A stretch of DNA of 64,000 bases from Membranipora membranacea (taxonomy: Eukaryota > Bryozoa > Gymnolaemata > Cheilostomatida > Membraniporidae), in assembly GCA_914767715.1 (NCBI GenBank), contig OU612069.1:8680001-8744000 (forward strand), given 5' to 3'. Both the position numbers and the translations under genes were made by a program. Positions 12,355-22,900 of the stretch are shown piece after piece; positions within the stretch are counted from its first letter, which is position 1, and the number at the start of each line of letters is the position of its first letter. The notes under the pieces were generated by a model. That model had not been told where the DNA came from and searched no databases. It saw only the letters and a list, made by a program, of their open reading frames with translations.

Positions 12355-12425
12355 ACCCTATTGACTGAGTGGTTAGTGTGTTTGATCACATACAGGCCCG
12401 AATTCAAATCCCGGTGAAGGCAGAA
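12355..12425 (+). mobile_element. tRNA-like SINE head fragment
   Basis: ACTGAGTGGTTAGTG resembles a tRNA A box and AATTCAAATCCCGG a B box at the expected spacing, inside non-homologous filler of the right arm. No cloverleaf acceptor stem, so not a functional tRNA gene. Confidence 0.4.
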
Positions 12426-13769
12426 TTTCACCTTCACAAACTATATACAATGTGAAAAGTGAGGGGGAGCATGGGAGAACCCCTTATTTTCATATACAAA
12501 TATACCACAATTGAAAGGACAGCCATTTTAGTTTGTACTTATAATGAAATCGCTAATTTGCTATCCATCATAAATCTGAGTGTATTTTATCCACACCCCT
12601 GAAGTTTTGAGGCATTTATGATCGAGGCATTACTAGTTATTATTATTGGTATTGCTATTATTATTATTATTATTCTAACTGTTATTGCATTTGCACCCTT
12701 ACAAATTACGACTGGATACTTACTGATTTACAGTTCTTCAGTTACTGAAAAAACCCAATATGTTGAGGTGTCAAAACCCGCCTAGTGCTAACCAAAGGAA
12801 GCAGCGCAATATCCGCAGGTCTGAGCCAACTCCAGCTAAACTCTAACATCGACAAAAAGTCATTGTATTGTTTGGGTTCCTCCTCAACTTCAAAGAGAAT
12901 CTGGTGAAATATGAAAGCATGTTGTAGAAAACTCCCTCCCCCCTCCCCAACACTATGTTGTCAAGTTCATCCTCCCTCAAGTGAACTTTGTCCGAGAGAA
13001 TACTATTGCCTCATTCCTATTTCTACGAGTGATTACAATGTAAGATTGATGGTGAACAAGGTCTTTTCCAGTTTTGTTTCAGCCTTCTCTTAAGAAATAT
13101 GACTTCTTCACTTCGATCTTTGTAGATTGGTATTATATGGATCCCTGGATTGGGCTCATTGAATCGAATGGTTGGAAATGGACAGGAAGAAGCAACAAGA
13201 CAGTCTCCTATACACATCATATATGGGCTGGAATTATTTCTGCCGACGACCCTGGGTTTAAAAATAAATGTGGTTCGTATTATGCTGAGGGTACTGGTGT
13301 AGCGGCTCCTGGAGACTGCATCACAGTATATATGTGAGAGAATATCAGCCTAGTGGGAAATATCGAACCTGAAGACTATTTGTGGACAATAATATTAACC
13401 TTAGTTGGTGGTGGATGTCAGATAATGTGTATGAGTTTCTTTTAAACTATGCGACTTTTCAACTTTCTCATAGCTCTCCAAAACAAACAATATAACAACT
13501 AGAAAATGGATAACTTATTGTAATAAATAAAATAACCTTACCCACAAGTTTATTACCAAATAAAATGAATCTTATTGTATATGAAATTGATTGTAATATT
13601 TATTATCCATTGCAATCAGCCTTGTTTAGGTTTACATTACTATCATTGACTATAACATTCTCAGAAATATTTAAAGATTACCCTACTGACCTTATGTTTT
13701 CAAGTGGTTTAATAATTCGCGATGACAGAAACTGCAAATACTTAAAACTAGCTAAATGCAAACTATTAT

Positions 13770-13830
13770 AGTTAAAGGTTGGCTGAGTAGTTCAGGATGT
13801 TGCGGGTTCAAATCCCAACAAGGTCAGTTT
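13770..13830 (+). mobile_element. tRNA-like SINE head fragment in right-arm insertion
   Basis: GTTGGCTGAGTAGTTCAGG followed by GGGTTCAAATCCC resembles A and B boxes. It lies within about 300 bp absent from the left arm. Probably a SINE relic. Confidence 0.4.
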
Positions 13831-14690
13831 TTTAAAATAGAATACTAATACTATAGAGGAGTTATCCTCTCAAATTCGCGGGCCTGAGATCCGTGAATAA
13901 TTAAGACTAGTGAAAAAGGTTGGAGTTGTGCCCTCCGCGAATTAGGAGCCCGCAAATGATTAAGGTCAGGGGGATTAGGGTATATCATTATCAGTGCCGC
14001 TATCAATTACTGCAACATGCCCATACTCATTGATTGGGTACATTAATGAGTACATTGATGGGTAAATTATAAATGATGCTTTTGCTTCTTTTATATACAT
14101 TTATTTAAATTATGATGCTTTTCTCATTATATGCAAAAATATCAATCAACATTGAAAAATGAAACCAGCACAGCTCGCCTGCAGAGCTTAGCTACTAATA
14201 ATGAACATTTTTAATACGAGGGGAATGGGTTGTCCACCCACTCCAAGCTCCCCTATCTCACACAAAATGTTGCGATTACTGGTTGACGATTGAAAAATAC
14301 AATGAAATAACACTTATAGAAAAATTCAATGACATGACAAAATATGCAAATAATACTCAGCTTGTCAAATTGATTTGAGAAAAAAAATTCGGCCAACAAT
14401 ACATAACCATCTAACAAGGAATAACGTAAATGCAGTAGCTATAGTTGTTTGAGTTTCCTGCACAATATTCGAAACTTAATTGATTAGACATTGTGATCTG
14501 TACATGTATTCAGCATTTAATTCTTAATCTCAAGACCTGCTTAGGACTACAACCTATGATTAGAATAGCTGTTGTTGTTTGGTCTGTGAAGTGTGCACCG
14601 TAGTTTTAGTTTCAGATTCTGTTTATCTAAAATGGAACAAAAAAAAGATGCTTTACACTAGTTGGCTAATAATGTATTGCCTAACCTGAC

Positions 14691-15416
14691 AACATGCTAT
14701 GAGCTACTATGAGCTACCACGAGCTACCATGAGCCACCATGAGCTACTATGAGCTACTATGAGCCACTATGAGCTATTATGAGCTACTATGAGCCACTAT
14801 GAGCTACCACATGCTACTATGAGCTACCATGAGCCACTATGAGCTACTATGAGCTACCATGAGCCACTATGAGCTACTATGAGCTACCATGAGCTACTAT
14901 GAGCTACCATGAGCTACAATGAGCTACCATGAGCTACCATGAGCTACTATGAGCTACTATGAGCCACCATGAGCCACCATGAGCCACCATGAGCTACTAT
15001 GAGCCACTATTAGTTACTATGAGCTACCATTTGCTACTATGAGCTACCATGAGCCACCATGAGCTACTATGAGCTACCATGAGCTACCATGAGCTACCAT
15101 GAGCTACTATGAGCTACCATGAGCCACTATGAGCCACCATGAGCTACCATGAGCTACCATGAGCCACCATGAGCTACTATGAGCCACCATGAGCCACCAT
15201 GAGCCACCATGAGCTTCTATGAGCTACCATGAGCCACCATGAGCCACCATGAGCCACCATGAGCTACCATGAGCTACCATGAGCTACCATGAGCTACCAT
15301 GAGCTACCATGAGCTACTATGAGCTACCATGAGCTACTATGAGCTACCATGAGCCACCATGAGCCACTATGAGCTACTATGAGCTACTATGAGCCACTAT
15401 GTGCTACTATGAGCTA
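14691..15416 (+). repeat. 10-bp minisatellite, about 72 units
   Basis: Continuous array with unit GAGCTACTAT or GAGCTACCAT and variants such as GAGCCACCAT. The register is preserved without indels over about 725 bp, and variation is mainly C/T at two positions. The 10-nt unit is not a multiple of three and each forward frame has stops, so it is non-coding. It lies just beyond the ATRX 3' end. Confidence 0.98.
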
Positions 15417-15537
15417 AAGCAACAAGCCGGACAATGTTGATACGATGTCTATTGACTACCATACTTTTGGCTATAATCTTATTGCCACCAGAAAATCCAG
15501 GTACTCAAGAACTAAAACCTCAGTCGACCATAAGGTA

Positions 15538-15595
15538 TTTATTCAAGTGAACACTGATTGTGCATCTATCCTAACCTCAATATTTCTAGTTTATT
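15538..15595 (-). terminator. Candidate ATRX poly(A) signals
   Basis: AATAAA occurs on the minus strand near 15590-15595 and at 15538-15543, giving 3' UTRs of about 250-310 nt after the stop at 15845. No closer canonical hexamer is visible. Confidence 0.45.
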
Positions 15596-15844
15596 ATTAT
15601 CAAACGATATGAGATATGACAACTTCTCTGGAAAACATCCCATTTACCATTCTATATGGGAAAACAAGTGTCCGGGCACATTATAAACCATTATAAGAGA
15701 TCGTCTTATTTATAAACTGAGAATCACATTAGTGTCAAAAAAGACAAATAACATGAAAATAAAAGAAGAAGACAGTAAGAAGAGTTTACATCATTTGTTA
15801 TCATTATTTGAGCACTCACCCGATTAAATATAAACACTGATTGG

Positions 15845-18800
15845 TTAGTGTTGTTGTCCCCTTGTTACAGAGTTCTGATATTTGTACATCCTTTGTCGAG
15901 CCGCCTGAAATAAACATAGGGATACATGAGAACTAAAGCTGTGAGGAATACAATACATGGGTAGTAAGATATAACTCATTCAGAGAATGTAAGACAACCA
16001 AACCATCAGGCAGGCCATAATGTGCAGTCAACAGCGCACAGTCTGACTTTTATTATGCGAAGACCAGAACTGTAAAACGGAGTGACTTTATTTTAGCTAG
16101 TCCAAAATATAGTGATGAAGCCAGTTTTGACATTTTTGTGTATTTTTTAATTTTGCGTCACTTTATCAAATCTATCAAGGGAAGACTTTTTGAATTTTTA
16201 ATAATCGATATTTTAGAATGCGATTCTATGATGTACCTCTTATAATTTTAAACATTTTCGGATGAAAAGCTACCAATCAAACAAGCAAACACACAGCTGA
16301 GTGTCTGCCTGCAAACTGAGAGCATCTTGGCGCCGAATATGGGGGGCGGGGCAGCAGCGCACTTAAAGCACCTGTATTTCTCAGCTTTCGGACAGAGACA
16401 AACTTGCAATTTTAACCCACTTACCTCTTGTTCAGCTTGTTGTCGTTGCGGATTAGGCTGTATGTGTCGTTGCTGTGCCTGATGATGCTGCATAAGCTGC
16501 CAGTTGTACTGCTGCTGAGCCTGCTGACGCATCTGTGCTTCCATCTTCTCTTTGAATATCTCCGTCTGTTTCGCTGTCAGAGTCGGCATCGATGTGTAAC
16601 CAGCAGCTGTGTTTAACTTCTGTTAAAACATCATTTTATATGTCAATGCAATTTTTGGGAATTCTTTTGGGAAATCTTTTGGGAAATCCTTGGCATCAAT
16701 GTGTAACCAGCAGCTGAGTTTATCTTCTGTTAAAACATTGATAGGTGATGCCATTACATTACAGCAATGCAAATTTAGGGAAATCTTTGAGGAAATCTTT
16801 TGGGGAATTCCTCTTGGAAAACTTTGGGAGTTTTGTGGGTAAAACTTTTGGGAAATCCTTTTGGAAATATTTTGGGAAATCTTGAGGAAAATCTTTCAGC
16901 AACATCCGGTCAACATCATTGAACGTTTTTGACGATGCCAAGAGTATCCATTGCCTTCTCTTCTCAAACAAAAGGATCAGTAACAAACATACGGTATTTA
17001 ATAGCAACAAACCCAAGTAATAAAACAATGATTTCATTGAATGCCAATCTTATTTTCACACAGACAGCATATTATTTTGATATTTTTGTATATTATTTCT
17101 CTTCCTTGATCCCCAGATTTTTTCCCATTATCCCAACAAAATTTTTTATTTAAGAGACTTTCAACATTTCTATAAGAGAAGTAACTATAGTTCACATTGA
17201 TCACATGATATACTTCTGCGTGTTCTCTGATTGATAGAGGGTGAATTAATTTACTTAGCATGAGTACCATCAGAGGGAATTTGATGTGAGGACATGAGGT
17301 CAATTTCATTAATTAGGGGCGATCACACGTTCGGTAGCCATACTAAATTAGCTCTAACGATCAGAGATACGCATACTATAGGTATACACGTATGGCCTGT
17401 CTGCATTGGGCTTAACATTAGGATAATTTGTCCATAAGAGTTGTGTGTCCTGTGGGGTATGTTTGTGAAGAATCTTGGGAATCCCAAGTAAGTTAGCCCA
17501 ATCAAAAATCTCAACAATGACGTCATAGTGAGTTTATTAGGGAAATGACAAGAGTTGAAACTGTAGGCAATAATGACAACAAAATTATGGTCGATTAAGA
17601 TAGTGTCTTGCTAATCGCCCTATCAATCACAATTTGTCAAACATCAATCATCTAAACCAGCAAATTATGCAATGTCAGGCATTGGCGATTATGTTAATAC
17701 TAACTAGGGACCACTGGTGGGTTACATAACCTAACTACACTGAATAATACAGCAAGACTGGGCATATGTTTTTTTATAGTTATAGTGTCGATGTCAGTGT
17801 GGTTCTTACCTTGAGATGGTTCGTGAACCTGGCGTGGTCCAAGCCTCTGATCTGAGCTTCACAAACTGAGCGGAATGCATCTTCTCTCATGGCAGGAAAC
17901 TGAAACAAAAATATAAAATGACACCATGCTGAAACCAATATTTTAGGAATCAGTGTTCGATTAGCTTTCCAATATTAATAATCAGTGTAAAATCCCATAC
18001 CAGTTGGGAGCTACTGCTATGGGATTTTACACTGATTATTAATAATCAATTTTATTACAGTGGAACAGGTCGCGCTTTTGCCTAATGATATATAAAATGA
18101 CAAAAAATCGGTCAACGTTGGTATCATAACCCTAAGATGGAGATAGTACATCATTCATACATAGTACCTATATAGATTGTTTAGAACAGTCAATAGACAG
18201 TTTTTTGAGCTCTGATTTATGCCTCAATTCGAAGTTGTCCTCTCTCCAGTTTGGTACTTTTAACCCATGCCGCATAGGAAAACCGTGCTGAAAGAGGGTT
18301 TTCTTGAAAACCGCTTATGTTAGGATGAAATTGATTTTTGATTCAGAATCCGCACTATTGAAAACCCTGTGAGACAGGGTTTCCAACTCATTGGAGGCTT
18401 GAATGTTGATAAATCTTAATTTTAGAGACGAAATTAAAAAAAGATTCTGCCAAATGGTCCGCAAAACCGGCAGAAATTGATATAATTGACTAACCGAATA
18501 CCAAAGATATTTCCCAAACTATGCCCCTATCAGTTTTCAATGGTGCAGATTCTGAATAAAAAATCCTTTTTATCCTACTATAAACGGATTTCAAGATAAC
18601 CCTCTTTTCAGCACGTTTTTCCTATGTGGCGTGGGTGAAAAGTACTAAACTGGAGAGAGGACAACTCCGAATAGAGGCCTAAATCAGAGCTCAGAAAACT
18701 GTCTATTAAATGCATATGTAAAACAATGTAAAGAACAGGTAGTTATAAAAAAACAACAGGACTGTTTCAAGTCACAGCAATTTACTCATGCTTTACCTTG

Positions 18801-19959
18801 AATGTTAAACAGAGCAATTAGTCTCGTATTTCAGCCAACCTGAAGGACAAAAGATCTACGGAAATTCTGCCAAGTTCAAGACATTGTCATGACCAAGCTT
18901 CAATTGTCTTGTAATGGTTCACCTTGAAATGAAGCATTGACTTTGACCTGTGACTTCTGGGTCAAAGACTTAAAGCTATAGCAGCTCCTCCCCATATTTG
19001 GTATTTTATTGAAGTTCTCAGTCTAATCAAAACCATCATGGAAACATTTCGAATAGCCTATGGACCCAGTTGAAACCATTAGCTTTACGAAAGAATTTCT
19101 CAATTTTTCTCAATCGCTAAGTTGTCCCCTCTTGATCTTTACAAGTAAAGAGTGATAAGATGAGACAACCTTCGCAGTTGAGAAAAAATTAAAATTTTCG
19201 GTAAAGCAAATTGTTTCAACTGTGTCTATAGGCTATTCAAAAGGTTGCTTTGGTGTTCTTATTAGACTGAGACCTCCAATATGATACCAAATATGGGTAG
19301 GCGCAACTACAGCTTTAATTGAAGTGGCAAAATTTGGTAATTGCTAAGCAAAAGGTTATACTGACCCGGTTGCGAAGGCTGACTATGAGGTTACTTTTCT
19401 CCTGTACTGAGAGAAAGCAGCCGGCGTAGGCGGTTACTGGTAGATTGAATGGTGATATATGATTAAGTGGCGCATCAGATAAGGCTGGCCCTGTGGCGGG
19501 GAGCCCGGCGGCTGCCCGATCCTTCTCCACCTGATACTCGTTCCAGGCTGCCTTCCTCTCTTCCTCAGATAACTGTTCTTCTATCTGTCAACAAAAAATC
19601 ATATTGAATAATTTGAAAATTAAATTTATTGACTTATTAAAATTATAAAAAATAAATTAACAAGAAATTGACTTTATCACTGAAGAAAAATGTTGATGTC
19701 ACGAAAACACTATGAAAACCCTGTTAATATTGTCATGAACAAATATATATAATTATAACATATCTATATTCACAACTCTATTAAATAAGGGTTATATTTC
19801 TCTGAAACAAAATAGTAAAACAATATGAAAACAAAGTAAATATTGTCATGAACAAATATATTTATCATGTCTTACCTTATTTTCTAGCAGTGAGTCGTGC
19901 TCCTGGACTTTCATTATCAACTGCCCATGTGAGTTCAGTAAGTCGGCGAGCAGTAAATC
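15845..19959 (-). CDS. ATRX: ATRX exons 41-45: C-terminal region
   Basis: Encodes [20 protein letters not shown], then [17 protein letters not shown], then ISPFNLPV, matching vertebrate order. Exon 44 is Gln-rich ([11 protein letters not shown]) and exon 45 ends RGQQH before TAA. In exon 42 a GTAACC after NLP might act as an alternative phase-0 donor, which would drop about 30 residues ([10 protein letters not shown] onward) that lack a vertebrate counterpart. Confidence 0.9.
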
Positions 19960-22900
19960 CTAAATAACGCAACGTAATCAGTATAAGCTGGACAGTGACG
20001 CGATGCAATTTTCCAACAAATCAATTTTCCCACAATGCAGTTTTGTATTAATGTAATTTTCCCATAATACAATTACGATCATTACCATGCTATTTGAACA
20101 AACTAATCACATTACTATTAAACCAATATTTGTTTAGCAACAGCGTGTCAGCCTGCTAAATAGTGAGAGGTGAGCTGAAGAGATGTGGAGGTTGCATTAT
20201 TAGACGATAGACAATGAAAAGTTACTTGATGTATTTTTTAAACTTTGCAATTGCACGGATTTCATTAGTTTGTTCTTTTGATCCCGATTGTGAAAAATAC
20301 TCTCACCCGATTCTAGATCATCAGTTCATAGTTTAGAATTGATATTAGGCCAATAGAAGCTCATAATTGAGTGATTATGGTACCTTAGGTAGAGGAGGAG
20401 TTTCGCTGGGCTCGTCTAGTTTAGGTCTGAAGGCGTACAGCTCAGACAGATCATTAGCTGAGTAATGCCTGTCTACGTTCCTCTCGTCCACAACTCGCTC
20501 ACTGAGTGAGAGTTTAGCTATCTGTCTCTCATATATCTTCTCCTCCATGGTACCCTGCAAATCAGACAAGAGAGGGTGATTACAGTACTCTGTATATCAG
20601 ACAAGATTGGGTATTTACAGTATACTGTATATCAGACAATATTGGGTATTTACAGTACTCTGTATATCAGACAAGAGCGGCTTAATTGTGCATATTGTAT
20701 AAACAGAGGGTTCTTCCCACAATACATGAAAAAGAGATCAAAAACTCGTACGATGATTATCTAACATTTTTTATCATAATAGGCAGCAATGAAAATTCAT
20801 ATTATGCTTCTCGCCGTACTCAGTTATTTCGGCACAATCATGTTGAAGATCTATTATAAAATCAACAAACAGCTATTTACCTGCACACTGACATAGAGAC
20901 TACACTATTACTATTACTCGCACCCAAGGTAAGGGACATCACACTGACATCGATATCACACCATTTAAACACACCAAACACCAAATTCCCTGTGATGGTA
21001 CTCATGGTAAGTGAATCAATTCACTCTCTATCGATCAGAGATGTACATGTAATAGTATATCACGTGATCAGTGAAATCTACCTGAGCGAGGAATCTATAC
21101 ACATATACAGGTTTCTTCTGACCGAATCTGTATGCCCTGAATATAGCCTGTACATCAAAGGAAGGATTCCACGAGGCATCGAATATAATAACTCTGTTAG
21201 CTCCAACTAGATTAATACCAAGTCCTCCAGCTCGAGTCGAGATCAGGAATAGTCGGGCTCTATAATCAGAGGATAATTTTCTAAAAATCGCAAGTCTTTC
21301 CAAAGACTGAGAAATAAAGGTGCCTTAAAGGCCCGGCCGCCATTATCGGCACCAAGTTACTCTCAGTTTGCAGGCAGGTCGGAGCACATCTGAGGCATCG
21401 ATTGAACCCAGTAGTCAGTAGTGTGCAGCGGGATTTGAACCCAAGACCTCCAACACTTGCGTATTAGAGGACAGGCGCTCTTACCAACTGACCTACCTCC
21501 TACTTCTAAGTTTGGTTAATGAAGTATGAAATGCAGAATATGAAGAAAGAGAAATACTACATACATTGTAAGGCCCGTAGTTTAGGAAAAATGGTAGGGG
21601 AGGCGGATATCTTTGAGGGTGTAAAGTAACACTAGGTTTGGTACTGTAAGCTCCTCCTAAGGAGCGTTTTAATGATATAAATAGCACATGGAAGTCCAAA
21701 GTGAGCTAATTCTGAAATGATATATTCAATTATAACATTTTTAGGCCACTCTATTGAGCATTCTGGGGGAGGCAAAGCGTCCCTGCCTCCCCTAGAACTA
21801 CGGCCCTGATTGAAGTTCATGACCAGTAAAGATACAGAAATCTACCAATCTAAGCCCAAAATATGGCATTTTCATGTTGATGAAAATTACAATGTAGCAA
21901 ATTTTTTACACCAGATAGTGATAATAAAGTTATACTCCCCAACTAGCACAACACAACACAACATATGTGGCCAATTTTAATGTGGCTCTATATAAATGTA
22001 CATAAACTTCCCAGTAATAAAACTGTTGCAAACAATTACACTATGATGATTGGATAAAATACAACAGATGAAGTTGCCTTACTTGGTATTTGTTGGTTTG
22101 TTAAAGAATGCTGTAGCCTGAGATCTGTGTTTAGCACTGACCGATCCGTCTATACGGAAATAATTAGTACCTTTCTTCCATTTACTAGTTCCATACACCT
22201 GGATAAAACGTAGATATACAGATACATATACAGAAAGGAGTCATTTCCTTATATATGTATATACATTGTATATTTTGTAGTTAATACCATATAAGGTAAA
22301 AGAGCTTCTTGTTCCACAGTAGGAAACTTGATTATTAATAATCAATGTAAAATCCTATTCACAGTAGGTCTCAACAGTGTATTGAACTACTCTAGGGTAT
22401 TTACAGCGAGCAAAGGGTTTAAGTAAACTGGAACACTCACAAATTGAGCACATATACAGAATGAGAATCGGTTGATCTATCAACCTGGACAGGAATGTGA
22501 GAAAGTGGCTCTGAGCCGACGCCCCTCTTTAAGTGGCTCTGAGCCGAAGCTTTTCTTTAAGTGAATCTGAGCCGACGCCCCTCTTTAAGTGAACCATAAT
22601 ACTCACAGACTTGGTGATTTCATCGTTCCCTTTCTCTATCTCTTCGCTGATCATATCGAGAAAATCCTCAATAAGATCCAGAGCTAATATAGAACCACTG
22701 AACAATAATCTACAACATACAAACCAGGTGGTGAAATGTCTGAAGCGTAACATAGAAGAGCTGACCAAAACATTACGATGCCATTGTGTAAATGAGTTGA
22801 AACAGAAAATTGTTCCAAAACATTAGAGAGATTGCAAAATAAATAAGTTTAATATATATATGCTAGATGATATGATCCCGGGAGACCATCTCATTTCAAT

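Larger units (their letters stand above)
10598..13353 (+). pseudogene. Lectin/EGF pseudogene copy
   Basis: Retains three pieces of the left-arm gene: the signal-peptide exon 10598-10639 (MRDMTIVLIRAFLL, donor GTGAGT), the EGF-like exon 11975-12150, and the C-terminal lectin exon from 13083. The EGF exon lacks one T near 12063 compared with the left copy, shifting the frame. The lectin exon has an 11-nt deletion near 13322, giving an early TGA at 13335 before the YICE cysteine. Exons for the Cys-rich module, the calcium-binding EGF and the first lectin half are gone. The promoter-proximal block is well kept, so transcription is possible, but no full protein is expected. Confidence 0.88.
9978..14025. 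repeat. Right arm of inverted segmental duplication
   Basis: Mirror image of 1900-8955 with internal replacements. About 11080-11640 replaces lectin exons 2 and 3, about 12270-12880 replaces exon 5, and about 13685-13985 is an extra insertion with a tRNA-like B box. It carries the lectin pseudogene. Confidence 0.9.

Noticed and set aside
12355-12425. Possible second tRNA gene
   Set aside because: Only box-like motifs; no cloverleaf could be drawn.
14691-15416. CRISPR-like or coding repeat array
   Set aside because: Units are contiguous 10-mers without spacers, and all forward frames contain stops, so it is a minisatellite.
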